In this document: one piece after another, positions 1-6,490 of the stretch | Position numbering within the stretch: position 1 is the first letter of the stretch | Layout of the letters: each line of letters starts with the position of its first letter | From: Chloroflexota bacterium | GTDB lineage: Bacteria > Chloroflexota > Dehalococcoidia > UBA3495 | Assembly (NCBI GenBank): GCA_022576105.1 | Contig: JACZRM010000043.1 | Span: 1-10,207 of the forward strand | Reading direction: 5' to 3' | Length of the DNA stretch: 10,207 nt | The notes under the pieces: generated by a model | The model's input: the letters and a program-made list of their open reading frames with translations, nothing else | Databases searched by the model: none | Told to the model about the DNA's origin: nothing | Program-made: the position numbers and the translations under genes

Positions 1-213
1 CTCCCGGCCGAAGTGGATGGCGTCGTTGAGGGGATCGAAGCCGCGCAGGATGAAGGTGGTGCAACCGGCCTGATAGTAGTCCAGCAGCGATTCCACTACT
101 TGTTCGGCGGTGCCCACCAGACAGGTGGTGTTGTCCGCCCCGGCATTGGCCGGGTCTTCCCGCTGCACCCCGATCATGCCGATTATCTGGACCTGTTTTA
201 GCTGCTGATTCAT
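1..213 (-). pseudogene. N-terminally truncated LLM-type flavin-dependent monooxygenase (C-terminal fragment, runs off left edge)
   Basis: Reading leftwards from ATG at 213-211, the 71 visible codons include NTTCLVGTAEQVVESLLDYY followed by TTFILRGFDPLNDAIHFGRE. I recognise this as the C-terminal signature of SsuD/alkanesulfonate-monooxygenase-type luciferase-like enzymes (NTT-LVGTPEQVAEALLDYYDLGV-TF-IRGFDP--DAI-YGRE). In full-length relatives this block lies about 300 residues into the protein. Here only about 27 residues precede it, and the DNA further upstream (214-413) shows no earlier part of the barrel in the in-frame reading I made. The FMN- and substrate-binding N-terminal three quarters is therefore missing, and I infer a decayed or rearranged gene. 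The last residues lie beyond the window. An extended -10 element and a weak GGGTGG ribosome site precede the ATG, so a short product could still be made. The alternative is an assembly or strain-specific deletion. Confidence 0.7.
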
Positions 214-254
214 CGGGAATACCACCCGTAGCCGACAATTGGAAAGGTTGAAAA

Positions 255-263
255 AGTATAGCA
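255..263 (-). promoter_or_regulatory. Extended -10 promoter candidate for the flavin-monooxygenase fragment
   Basis: On the minus strand this reads TGC-TATACT: a TGN extension plus a hexamer matching TATAAT at 5 of 6 positions. No good -35 is seen 17 nt upstream, as is common for extended -10 promoters. Predicted transcription would start about 35 nt before the ATG at 213. Confidence 0.4.
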
Positions 264-306
264 TAGGCTCTGGCCAGTCCAGATCGCGTGGAGTGGTTAA
301 GGTTTC

Positions 307-335
307 TTGACCCCTACCGGCAGAATCCATAGACT
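307..335 (+). promoter_or_regulatory. Candidate sigma-70 promoter for the deacetylase gene
   Basis: TTGACC (307-312) is separated by 17 nt from TAGACT (330-335), matching the -35 consensus at 5 of 6 and the -10 at 4 of 6 positions. It would give a leader of about 70 nt before the strong ribosome site at 402-409. The weak -10 keeps confidence modest. Confidence 0.4.
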
Positions 336-413
336 CATGCCAGCAGGAGTGCCGGCGGTACCCTTGAAATTGCCCGCACTTGCTGTTGAGGCATATCAGC
401 CAGGAGGAGAATA

Positions 414-1541
414 ATGCGGCGAGCCGCCTTCGTGTTCGACGACACCCTGTCCGGCCATGTGCTTGGTGAGAACCACCCCATGCAGCCCATCCGTCTGAAA
501 CGTACCTACGACCTGCTCGCCGCTTATCACGCCTTCGACGACAAAAATTCACTGCTGGTCAAGCCCAGGGAGGCCAGTGAAATCGAGGTCGGCTGGCTCC
601 ACGATGGCGATTACATCGCCGCGGTCCGCAGCTTGAGCCTGGGTCTCAGCGGATACCACCCGGAACAATATGGATTTAGCGTTCAGGGGGATAACCCCAT
701 CTATTCAGGCATGTACGACGCCGCCCTGCTCAGCACCGGCGCATCTCTGGTAGCGGCGGAACTGGTCGCCTCTCAGCAGGTGGACGTGGCGTTCAACATC
801 TCCGGAGGATTGCACCACGCCGCCGCCGGCCACGCCTCCGGATTCTGCATCTTCAACGACCCAGTCATCGCCATCAAGTATTTCCTGGAGCAGGGGAAGC
901 GAGTTGCCTACGTGGATATCGACGCGCACCACGGCGACGGCGTACAGGAAGCATTTTTCGACGACAACCGGGTGCTGACCATCTCGCTGCACGAGTCGGG
1001 GCGCTTTCTGTTTCCAGGCACCGGTTTCACATCGGAGAACGGCAGCGGCGAAGGCTCCGGCTATGCGGTGAACCTGCCTTTCTACCCCTACACCGAAGAC
1101 GACTTATACCTCTGGGCCTTCCGGGAGGTGGTGCTGCCGTTAGTCAAGGCTTTCGCTCCCGATGTTCTGGTAACCCAACTGGGCATCGACAGCTACCACA
1201 GCGACCCTTTGACCCACTTGCAGGTGACTTCCCGAGGATTTACCGAAGCGATTACCGAGTTTGCCAACCTGGGGTTGCCCTGGCTGGCTTTGGGCGGAGG
1301 CGGGTACGACCTGAGCGCGGTGGCCAGGTGCTGGACGCTGGCCTACGGGGTGATGCTAGGTGAGGAATGGCCCGACCGGATTCCAGCAGATTACGCGGAA
1401 CTACATGGCATGAAGAGCCTGCGGGATACTGTGGCGCTGGATGTCCCGGCCCAGGTTCGGGCCGAGGCCAGGAATCTGGCCGAAGAGAGTGTGGCGACCA
1501 TCAAGAGCGAAATATTCCCAAAACATCAATTGGGCGGTTGA
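414..1541 (+). CDS. Histone deacetylase family protein (AcuC/HDAC-like zinc-dependent deacylase)
   Basis: This 375-residue protein is a complete arginase/deacetylase-fold enzyme, expected to hydrolyse acetyl-lysine or another acylated amine using a catalytic zinc in the cytoplasm. All signature residues are visible: the His134-His135 charge-relay pair in SGGLHHA; DIDAHHGDG with zinc ligands Asp170 and His172 (with Asp168 beside them); the third ligand Asp259 in LGIDSYHSDP; and the transition-state tyrosine Tyr298 in GGGGYDL. The length is normal for the family (about 340-380). The ATG is fixed by AGGAGGAG at 402-409. No signal peptide or membrane segment is present. The gene stands alone, divergent from the truncated flavin enzyme and convergent with the dnaK block, so context gives no substrate. 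Bacterial members act on acetyl-CoA synthetase (AcuC), acetylpolyamines or other acyl amides, and sequence alone does not decide among these. Confidence 0.93.
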   Translation: MRRAAFVFDDTLSGHVLGENHPMQPIRLKRTYDLLAAYHAFDDKNSLLVKPREASEIEVGWLHDGDYIAAVRSLSLGLSGYHPEQYGFSVQGDNPIYSGMYDAALLSTGASLVAAELVASQQVDVAFNISGGLHHAAAGHASGFCIFNDPVIAIKYFLEQGKRVAYVDIDAHHGDGVQEAFFDDNRVLTISLHESGRFLFPGTGFTSENGSGEGSGYAVNLPFYPYTEDDLYLWAFREVVLPLVKAFAPDVLVTQLGIDSYHSDPLTHLQVTSRGFTEAITEFANLGLPWLALGGGGYDLSAVARCWTLAYGVMLGEEWPDRIPADYAELHGMKSLRDTVALDVPAQVRAEARNLAEESVATIKSEIFPKHQLGG

Positions 1542-1612
1542 CCGTGACTGTTTCTTCCCTTCTTTGCTAACTCCCATCTAATACCATTTAGGTCCATAAT
1601 GTGCCTGTTTTT

Positions 1613-1640
1613 GTAGGGGCGCACGGCCGTGCGCCCCTAC
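1613..1640. repeat. Perfect 28-bp palindromic intergenic repeat
   Basis: Two 14-nt arms (GTAGGGGCGCACGG and its exact reverse complement) abut with no loop. It lies about 70 nt after the deacetylase stop. No T-run follows on the plus strand, so it is a poor terminator there; on the minus strand the next bases are AAAAACAGG. From memory, palindromes beginning GTAGGGGCG are dispersed, multi-copy intergenic elements in Chloroflexota and some other phyla. That family membership is recollection, not shown here, as only one copy occurs in this window. Confidence 0.75.
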
Positions 1641-1730
1641 GGAATCACCCAGGACTTTTGCGCGGCCTTTACACAAAATTGGCATAATTAGGGCGAAAAC
1701 GGGGCATTCCAATACGAATTAACGCAAGGT

Positions 1731-1768
1731 TTAAAAACAAGTCAGGGCACAGTGAACTGTGCCCTGAC
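1731..1768 (-). terminator. Rho-independent terminator ending the 94-aa gene (and possibly the dnaK block)
   Basis: A perfect 13-bp stem (GTCAGGGCACAGT with its complement, 1741-1768, 2-nt centre) is followed on the minus strand by TTGTTTTTAA (1740-1731). It lies about 40 nt after the stop codon at 1811. The T-run is on the left side, so it works for leftward transcription. On the plus strand only AAGCTTTAGTTT follows, so it may weakly stop rightward transcripts from the deacetylase gene. Confidence 0.85.
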
Positions 1769-1810
1769 AAGCTTTAGTTTCTATGTGCCTCGAACAGTCG
1801 GGAAGCGCTG

Positions 1811-2095
1811 CTAATTTACCTCGTGCTCCTCTTTGAGCATTTCCTTGGCCACGTCGCCAACATTGGCCTCAATACAATCTCTCAAAGCCGAGTAAACCGA
1901 CTTCTTGACGGCCTCCATCATCCAACTCTCAAACTCTGGATTGGTCTGGTAGCTGGATTTGGTGGCGATCAATCGCTGCAGCAGACTCAAATAATGGTAC
2001 TGTAAAGGAGTCAGTGCCTGGTTCACTCCTTCGATTACAAATGTACCTTCGGCTCCCAGAACCTCTTGATCTGCGCTGTCTTGTGGTGCGTTCAT
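1811..2095 (-). CDS. Conserved-looking hypothetical 94-aa acidic helical protein downstream of dnaK
   Basis: I do not recognise this family. The 94-residue protein has a short acidic N-terminus (residues 1-15), then what look like mainly helical segments with regular hydrophobic spacing (VNQALTPLQYHYLSLLQRLI, and MMEAVKKSVYSALRDCIEAN), and a charged KEEHEVN tail. There is no signal peptide, membrane segment or metal motif; the single Cys is in LRDCIE. The ATG at 2095 has GGAG 8 nt upstream. It occupies the slot after dnaK where dnaJ is often found, but it has no J-domain HPD motif and no zinc-finger repeats, so it is not DnaJ. A separate extended -10 promoter lies in the 102-nt gap and a strong terminator follows, so it can be a monocistronic unit as well as a distal operon gene. 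Confidence 0.7.
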   Translation of the reverse strand: MNAPQDSADQEVLGAEGTFVIEGVNQALTPLQYHYLSLLQRLIATKSSYQTNPEFESWMMEAVKKSVYSALRDCIEANVGDVAKEMLKEEHEVN

Positions 2096-2148
2096 ATTCC
2101 ATCTCCAAGACTCAGCCCCTTATATGGGCTAGGCTGGCACTATCTAAC

Positions 2149-2177
2149 ATTATACCAGACTCTGGTGAATCACTGAA
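2149..2177 (-). promoter_or_regulatory. Extended -10 promoter for the 94-aa gene
   Basis: The minus strand reads TGG-TATAAT, with a perfect consensus -10 at 2154-2149 and a TGN extension. A weak -35 (TTCAGT, 3 of 6) sits at 2177-2172 with 17-nt spacing. It lies in the gap between dnaK and the 94-aa gene, so that gene need not depend on the heat-shock promoter. Confidence 0.65.
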
Positions 2178-2197
2178 TAGAGTTTAGCCACCCAATT

Positions 2198-4105
2198 TTA
2201 GACCTCTCGGAACTCCCCTTCTACAGTGGTACCCCCTTGTTCGTCGTCGGCCGGGGGTGGTTCCTCGGACATACCGTCGGTGGGGGCGGCGTCGCCGGGC
2301 TGCCCGTAGACCGCCTGACCGATTTTCTGGACCGCGCTGTTCAATTCAGCCATTGTCGTTTGCATCTCAGCAACGTTGTTGGCTTCGACGGCGCTCTTCA
2401 GCGTGGTCAACTTGCCCTCAATCTCAGTTTTCAGGTCATCCGAAATTTTGTCGGCATTGTCCTGAATCAGCTTTTCCGTGCTGTACACCAGGGAGTCTGC
2501 CTGATTCCGAGTTTCAACCTCGGCCCGGCGACGCTGATCATCACCCTCGTGGACCTTGGCTTCATCGACCATCTGGTCGATCTCATCCTTGGACAACCCG
2601 GAACTGGCCTGAATCACTATTTTTTGCTCCTTGCCAGTGCCTTTGTCCTGAGCCGACACACTGAGAATGCCGTTGGCGTCAATATCGAAGCTCACATCGA
2701 TCTGGGGAACACCTCGGGGCGCGGGCAGAACCCCGTCCAAAATGAACCGACCAATCGATTTGTTGTCGGTAGCCAGGGACCGCTCGCCCTGCAGCACGTG
2801 AATATCCACGCTGGTCTGGCTGTCGGCGGCGGTGGTAAAAGTCTCGGTCTTCCTGGTGGGAATCGTCGTGTTGCGCGGAATCAAGGTTGTCATCACACTG
2901 CCCAGGGTTTCCAGTCCCAGTGTCAGCGGATTAACGTCCAGCAGCACAATGTCGCCGACATCTCCGGTCAGGATGCCTGCCTGGACCGCCGCGCCCAGGG
3001 CTACCGCCTCATCCGGGTTGACCGACCGGCTGGGCTCCTTGCCGAATATTCCCTTTACCTTTTCCTGGACCGCCGGCATACGAGTCATGCCACCCACCAG
3101 AATCACGTCGTCCAGGTCACCTGAAGCCATTCCGGCATCGGTCATGGCCTGTTTACACGGCCCCTCGGTGCGGCCAATCAAGTCCACAACCAACTGTTCC
3201 AACTTGGACCTGCTCAGGGTTTTGATCAAGTGCTGAGGGCCGCTGGCGTCGGCGGTAATGAAGGGCAGGTTTATCTCGGTCTCAATAGTGCTGGATAGTT
3301 CTATCTTGGCCCGCTCCCCGGCGTCCCGCAGGCGCTGCAAGGCCATCTTGTCGTTGCGCAAATCAATGCCGGTCTCCTGGCGAAACTCCTGCAGCAGCCA
3401 GTCTAGAATTTTTTCATCGAAGTCGTCGCCACCCAGGTAGGTGTCACCGTTGGTGGACTTGACTTCAAATACCCCCTCACCCATCTGCAAGATGGTTATA
3501 TCAAATGTTCCACCACCAAGGTCAAACACCGCAATGGTTGCGTCGGCATTCTTTTTATCCAGACCGTAGGCCAACGAGGACGCCGTCGGCTCGTTAATAA
3601 TGCGGAGGACGTCCAGGCCGGCAATGGTCCCAGCGTCTTTGGTAGCTTGACGCTGGGCGTCGTTGAAGTAGGCCGGAACGGTGATAACTGCTTGGGTTAT
3701 CTTTTCTCCCAGCTTGGACTCGGCGTCTTGGCGAATTTTTTGAAGCACCATTGAGGACACCTGAGGGGGAGCGTAGCTCTCCCCAGCCATCTCAACGTGG
3801 GCATCTCCATTGGAGGCCCTAACAATCTTATACGGCAGCCGGTCGATGGCGGTTTTGACTTCCGCGTCATCGAATTTACGGCCCATCAGCCGCTTCACGG
3901 AAAACACGGTGTTTTCCGGGTTGGTCACCGCCTGTCGCTTGGCGGTTTGACCAACGTATCTTTCACTGCTTCTGGCGTTTACGGCAACCACCGAGGGGGT
4001 CAATCGTGCGCCTTCGGCGTTTTCCACCACAACCGGGTCGCCAGCCTCGATTACGGCGGCGACCGAGTTGGTCGTGCCCAGATCTATGCCCAGGACTTTA
4101 GCCAT
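2198..4105 (-). CDS. dnaK: Molecular chaperone DnaK (Hsp70)
   Basis: This 635-residue protein is a full-length Hsp70 that binds unfolded peptides in an ATP-driven cycle with GrpE and DnaJ in the cytoplasm. The nucleotide-binding domain covers about residues 1-380: phosphate-1 motif IDLGTTNS (7-14), Hsp70 signature [10 protein letters not shown] (193-202), and [11 protein letters not shown] (334-344). The interdomain linker is [15 protein letters not shown] (385-399) and the substrate-binding beta domain runs to about 500. A helical lid follows, then a Pro/Gly/Asp-rich flexible tail ending EGEFREV, resembling the usual bacterial acidic C-terminus. The ATG at 4105 is preceded by AAGGAGA with 7-8 nt spacing. 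It follows grpE by 104 nt on the same strand. That gap holds a 6-bp inverted repeat (4141-4146 with 4161-4166) and an AT-rich TATATATA run, possibly a leader hairpin or a weak internal promoter. No dnaJ follows. Confidence 0.98.
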   Translation of the reverse strand: MAKVLGIDLGTTNSVAAVIEAGDPVVVENAEGARLTPSVVAVNARSSERYVGQTAKRQAVTNPENTVFSVKRLMGRKFDDAEVKTAIDRLPYKIVRASNGDAHVEMAGESYAPPQVSSMVLQKIRQDAESKLGEKITQAVITVPAYFNDAQRQATKDAGTIAGLDVLRIINEPTASSLAYGLDKKNADATIAVFDLGGGTFDITILQMGEGVFEVKSTNGDTYLGGDDFDEKILDWLLQEFRQETGIDLRNDKMALQRLRDAGERAKIELSSTIETEINLPFITADASGPQHLIKTLSRSKLEQLVVDLIGRTEGPCKQAMTDAGMASGDLDDVILVGGMTRMPAVQEKVKGIFGKEPSRSVNPDEAVALGAAVQAGILTGDVGDIVLLDVNPLTLGLETLGSVMTTLIPRNTTIPTRKTETFTTAADSQTSVDIHVLQGERSLATDNKSIGRFILDGVLPAPRGVPQIDVSFDIDANGILSVSAQDKGTGKEQKIVIQASSGLSKDEIDQMVDEAKVHEGDDQRRRAEVETRNQADSLVYSTEKLIQDNADKISDDLKTEIEGKLTTLKSAVEANNVAEMQTTMAELNSAVQKIGQAVYGQPGDAAPTDGMSEEPPPADDEQGGTTVEGEFREV

Positions 4106-4209
4106 CTTGTAGTCTCCTTAAGGTTCGGTAGGTTACCGGTCTGGTTGGTTTTCAGGGTCTAACCAGCCACTTCAACTATCGGGCTGCTATATATATTGGA
4201 CTAACGAAT

Positions 4210-4797
4210 TTATCGAGCAACTATGACCTGGGCCGGTTGTATCACCCGGTCATGCAGCCGGTAGCCGTTGCGTACTACTTCCGCCACGTGTCCAGAGGGA
4301 CATTTGGTGGTTTCCTCAGTCCCTATTGCCTCGTGCTCCAGAGGATCAAACTGGACTCCGATGGCCTCGATCTGGGACACGCCCTCGGATTCTAGCAGGT
4401 TTGATGCCTTCCGTTGAATTAACCTGACCCCTTCCAGCCACGGATTGCTGGACTCGTTCTGGTCGGCATGGTCAATGGCCAGGCCCAACTCATCCAATAC
4501 CGGCAGCAGCTTGATAATCAACCGGCTGTTGGAATACTGCTGCAATGAGATGCGTTCTTCATCAGCCCGCTTTCGATAGTTGACCATCTCCGCCTGAGCA
4601 CGTTGGGCCGTATCTCGATTTTGTTCTGCCTCTTTAAGAGCATCTCCCAAGTCGTTGCTGAGAGCGGCGACCTGCTCCTCCAGACTCAGGTGCTCGTATT
4701 TGGCTGACAATTTCGGTTTATCAATACTCTGGTCATCAAAATTCTGGCCAGCAACATCCTGGTCGGACAACTGCACCTCATCTGCTTCATTGGTCAT
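4210..4797 (-). CDS. grpE: Nucleotide exchange factor GrpE
   Basis: This 195-residue protein releases ADP from DnaK. It has an acidic, probably disordered N-terminus (1-35) and a long coiled-coil helix of about residues 38-90 containing MVNYRKRADEER. The LLPVLDELGLAI helix-bundle segment lies at 97-108. The C-terminal beta-wing carries GVQFDPLEHEA (147-157) and the family-closing GYRLHDRVIQPAQVIVAR (178-195). Length and motifs are those of an ordinary bacterial GrpE. The ATG at 4797 has AGGA about 8 nt upstream. It lies between hspR and dnaK in one direction (58 nt after hspR), and is probably expressed from the hspR promoter. Confidence 0.97.
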   Translation of the reverse strand: MTNEADEVQLSDQDVAGQNFDDQSIDKPKLSAKYEHLSLEEQVAALSNDLGDALKEAEQNRDTAQRAQAEMVNYRKRADEERISLQQYSNSRLIIKLLPVLDELGLAIDHADQNESSNPWLEGVRLIQRKASNLLESEGVSQIEAIGVQFDPLEHEAIGTEETTKCPSGHVAEVVRNGYRLHDRVIQPAQVIVAR

Positions 4798-4855
4798 AGA
4801 TCATTCCTGCTCAATGGTTTTCGGGCCCGCCAACACTGGATTCTACTCTTAGATA

Positions 4856-5362
4856 CTACTGCTCCAGAGGTAAGTTCAAGTTGCGGAAGAGCTGCAATAT
4901 TTCCTTTTCCACCATTGCTTTGGCCGGATCATCATCCGACAGAGGGGCGGTACGTTCCCAAAACCCAAGGAGATTCTCCACTAATGCCAGCGCAAATACA
5001 ACCCCATTCAGGTTCAGACCCAAATTGTCGGTCAAATGCCGGATTAACTTGATCCTGCGAATGTCATCTTGAGAGTAGAGCCGCAGCATCCCCACCGTGC
5101 GCGCCGGATTGATCAGACCCAACCGCTCATATTTGCGCAGAGTTTGCGGGTGCATCTCCAAGATACGGGCGGCCACGCTGATGACGTAGACCCCTTCGAC
5201 TTGAAATTCCTGCTCGGTGGGCTTCTGCTCCCCGGGAGAGTTACTATGAGAGCCGCTGGGAGCCAGCTTCCGGGCCAATGAAGCTTGTTCCGGCGGCGGC
5301 GGCGGAAACTGAACCCGAATGTCGACTGCTTCTCGAACCCTGGTCCTGTATCGATCCTGCAC
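4856..5362 (-). CDS. hspR: HspR-type MerR-family heat-shock repressor with N-terminal extension
   Basis: The core of this 168-residue protein (residues 58-131) is a MerR-type winged helix: VYVISVAARILEMHPQTLRKYERLGLI, then the wing with RLYSQDDIRRIKLIRHL and GLNLNGVVFAL. The YVIS-VAA---MH-QTLR-Y-RLGL pattern is specific to HspR, which represses dnaK operons through HAIR operators and uses DnaK as corepressor in Streptomyces. It has no cysteine cluster for metal sensing. Start: GTG at 5362 with GGAG 7 nt upstream; the frame is open to 5396 but offers no better start. This gives about 57 residues before the helix-turn-helix, including a PPPPP run and a Ser/Pro/Gln-rich linker. Typical HspR has only a few residues there, so the extension is unusual; a TTG at codon 29 is an alternative start. 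It is first in the hspR-grpE-dnaK order, the place HrcA takes in Firmicutes-type operons. Confidence 0.9.
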   Translation of the reverse strand: MQDRYRTRVREAVDIRVQFPPPPPEQASLARKLAPSGSHSNSPGEQKPTEQEFQVEGVYVISVAARILEMHPQTLRKYERLGLINPARTVGMLRLYSQDDIRRIKLIRHLTDNLGLNLNGVVFALALVENLLGFWERTAPLSDDDPAKAMVEKEILQLFRNLNLPLEQ

Positions 5363-5389
5363 TAGGCTGCTCCATAGATGGAAATGTAA

Positions 5390-5396
5390 CTTGAGT
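5390..5396. promoter_or_regulatory. Isolated exact HAIR half-site near the hspR transcription start
   Basis: CTTGAGT matches one arm of the Streptomyces HAIR consensus (CTTGAGT-N7-ACTCAAG) exactly. The other arm is absent at the expected spacing, where TACTTGT is found instead. It lies at the predicted start of the hspR transcript, about 26 bp from the centre of the full inverted repeat, and could be a secondary contact or chance. Confidence 0.35.
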
Positions 5397-5399
5397 TAA

Positions 5400-5428
5400 A
5401 ATATACTTGTTGACACGCCTCATGTCAA
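5400..5428 (-). promoter_or_regulatory. Sigma-70 promoter of hspR-grpE-dnaK
   Basis: The minus strand has a perfect -35 TTGACA (5428-5423), a 17-nt spacer and -10 TATATT (5405-5400). Transcription should begin near 5393, giving a leader of about 30 nt to the GTG at 5362. The -35 is one arm of the inverted repeat at 5410-5428, so an operator-bound repressor would occlude polymerase. Confidence 0.8.
5410..5428. promoter_or_regulatory. HAIR-like operator (TTGACA-N7-TGTCAA) shared by divergent promoters
   Basis: A perfect 6-bp inverted repeat with a 7-nt spacer (CGCCTCA) lies just upstream of the HspR-family gene. The published HAIR site is CTTGAGT-N7-ACTCAAG: the 7-nt spacer and the TTGA/TCAA core are shared and the inner two bases of each arm differ. 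Autoregulation by HspR is established in actinobacteria. That this variant is the local HspR operator is inference from position, symmetry and spacing. Partial extra copies occur nearby (ATGTCAA at 5450-5456; CTTGAGT at 5390-5396). Confidence 0.65.
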
Positions 5429-5438
5429 GGTTTATGAT
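5410..5438 (+). promoter_or_regulatory. Sigma-70 promoter of the zinc-ribbon gene
   Basis: Perfect -35 TTGACA (5410-5415), a 17-nt spacer and -10 TATGAT (5433-5438, 5 of 6). The predicted start is near 5445, giving a leader of about 67 nt. This promoter interlocks with the leftward hspR promoter: each -35 lies inside the spacer of the other. Confidence 0.8.
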
Positions 5439-5456
5439 GTATTTGGTTTATGTCAA

Positions 5457-5475
5457 TTAACTCACTGCGAGTAAA
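5457..5475. repeat. Imperfect inverted repeat in the zinc-ribbon mRNA leader
   Basis: TTAACTC-N5-GAGTAAA, with 6 of 7 arm positions complementary. It resembles neither CIRCE (9-nt spacer and GCACTC arms) nor HAIR (half-sites in the opposite order). It could be a second regulator site or a weak RNA hairpin. Confidence 0.35.
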
Positions 5476-5511
5476 CATAGGCTAACCCACCAGGAAGGAA
5501 GTGGTTCAGAA

Positions 5512-5700
5512 ATGATCGGATTCAAAGGTTGTCCCAAGTGCCATGGTGACCTGTACCTGAACAAAGACATGTACGGCAAGTATATCAGTTGTCTGCAGTG
5601 CGGCTACATGAAAGACTTGCCCAGGGAATCAAAGGAATCAGCGGTAGAAATCCGGCAGCCGGTAGCCGCCGGGACCTCTGAGCTAAGCAAGGCAGCCTAG
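5512..5700 (+). CDS. Small zinc-ribbon protein (62 aa), divergent from hspR
   Basis: This 62-residue protein has two CxxC knuckles, CPKC (7-10) and CLQC (27-30), 16 residues apart and each with a Gly near the second Cys. That is the pattern of a rubredoxin-like/zinc-ribbon fold binding one Zn. Between them lies DLYLNKDMYGKYIS. The C-terminal half (from about 36) is polar, Ser/Glu/Ala-rich and likely disordered. The ATG at 5512 is the only start: the frame upstream has none before TAA at 5458. AGGAAGGA lies at 5492-5498, rather far (13 nt), with GTGG at 5501-5504 nearer. The gene is monocistronic between a strong promoter and a strong terminator. Its biochemical role is unknown. The shared operator suggests coregulation with the DnaK system, so a stress or nucleic-acid-binding role is a guess only. 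Confidence 0.85.
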   Translation: MIGFKGCPKCHGDLYLNKDMYGKYISCLQCGYMKDLPRESKESAVEIRQPVAAGTSELSKAA

Positions 5701-5720
5701 TTTACTTCCGCAGCCAGGTT

Positions 5721-5739
5721 CGAGCAAGTAACTTGCTCG
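5721..5739. repeat. Short hairpin preceding the terminator
   Basis: CGAGCAAG and CTTGCTCG form an 8-bp stem around TAA. It lies directly before the main terminator of the zinc-ribbon gene and is not itself followed by a T-run. It may act as a 3'-end stabilising hairpin. Confidence 0.45.
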
Positions 5740-5744
5740 GCATT

Positions 5745-5785
5745 AAACCGCCCCGGTCGCTAGGACGACCGGGGCGGTTTCTTTT
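5745..5785 (+). terminator. Strong rho-independent terminator of the zinc-ribbon gene
   Basis: A 15-bp perfect stem (AAACCGCCCCGGTCG and its complement, 5745-5759 and 5766-5780) with loop CTAGGA is followed by TCTTTTGTTT. On the minus strand only TTTAATGCC follows, so for the converging molybdoenzyme gene (stop at 5812) it would be a weaker, partly bidirectional stop. Confidence 0.93.
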
Positions 5786-5811
5786 GTTTGGTGGAAGACC
5801 GGATACAAACT

Positions 5812-6441
5812 TTACTTGGTTAACTCGGGCCAGAAGCGTTCTTCCTGCCAGGGGTCGGCGTTGTTGTTATAGCCCCGCTGCTCCCAAAATCCCGGCGAGT
5901 CCTCCGACAGCAGTTCAATGCCATTGACCCACTTGGCGCTCTTCCAGGCGTACCTGCTGGGAATAATCAGCCGCAGGGGCCAGCCGTGGTCTTTACCCAA
6001 TTCTTCACCGTTCTGCTTGTGGGCCAATATGCCTTCGGCCATGGCCACCTCCAACGGCAGGTTGGTGGTGTAGTCCCCGTAGCAATGGGCCATCACGAAC
6101 CGCGCCTCGGCTTTGGGCTGGGCGGCGGCAACCAGGGTGGAGAAGAGCACGCCCTCCCAGGCATTGTCCAGCGAGCTCCACTGGGTGACACAATGAAAGT
6201 CGGCGGTAAGGCTCACCCAGTCCAGCTTGGTAAACTGCGCCCAGTCCAACTTGATCTCCTGTTCCACCAGGCCAAAAACCCGAATCTGCCAGGTATTGAG
6301 GTCTACCTGGGGCGGCGAACCGTAGGTCAGCACCGGAAATTTGTTGCTGAGGAACTGGCCGGGCGGCACCCGATCTCCCCTTCCCTGGTCCGGTGCCGTC
6401 TTTACCTGTTCGGGTCGCTTCAAGCCGAATTCTGGTTCCAA
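5812..6441 (-). CDS. Sulfite-oxidase-fold molybdopterin-dependent oxidoreductase (cytoplasmic, ~209 aa)
   Basis: This is a single-domain Moco enzyme of the sulfite oxidase/MsrP (YedY) superfamily. The molybdenum-ligand cysteine is Cys84 in DFHCVTQWS. Other family features are LSNKFPVLTYGSPPQVD-W at the N-terminus, VMAHCYGDYTTNLPL (116-130), GKDHGWPLRLIIPSRYAWKSAKWVNGIEL (149-177) and a C-terminal GFWEQRGYNNNADPW (184-198). It has no Tat or Sec signal and no dimerisation domain, unlike MsrP or true sulfite oxidase, so it is predicted to be cytoplasmic. Its substrate cannot be read from sequence. Start: TTG at 6441, supported by AGGTGA 7 nt upstream; the frame opens only at 6456 after a TGA, so no ATG is available and a signal peptide cannot be hidden upstream. 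It lies downstream of selD on the same strand across a 219-nt gap; no partner cytochrome or Moco-biosynthesis gene is near. Confidence 0.9.
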   Translation of the reverse strand: MEPEFGLKRPEQVKTAPDQGRGDRVPPGQFLSNKFPVLTYGSPPQVDLNTWQIRVFGLVEQEIKLDWAQFTKLDWVSLTADFHCVTQWSSLDNAWEGVLFSTLVAAAQPKAEARFVMAHCYGDYTTNLPLEVAMAEGILAHKQNGEELGKDHGWPLRLIIPSRYAWKSAKWVNGIELLSEDSPGFWEQRGYNNNADPWQEERFWPELTK

Positions 6442-6490
6442 AATGTGGTCACCTGCTCAAATTCCCAAGAGTGTGTTCAAGAAAGCTGGC

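Noticed and set aside
2237..3124. 295-codon plus-strand open frame opposite dnaK
   Set aside because: It mirrors the codon structure of dnaK, has no recognisable domain, and dnaK on the other strand is unambiguous.
5457..5475. CIRCE operator for HrcA
   Set aside because: The spacer is 5 nt rather than 9 and the GC between TTA and ACTC is missing; no hrcA is present and the local regulator is HspR.
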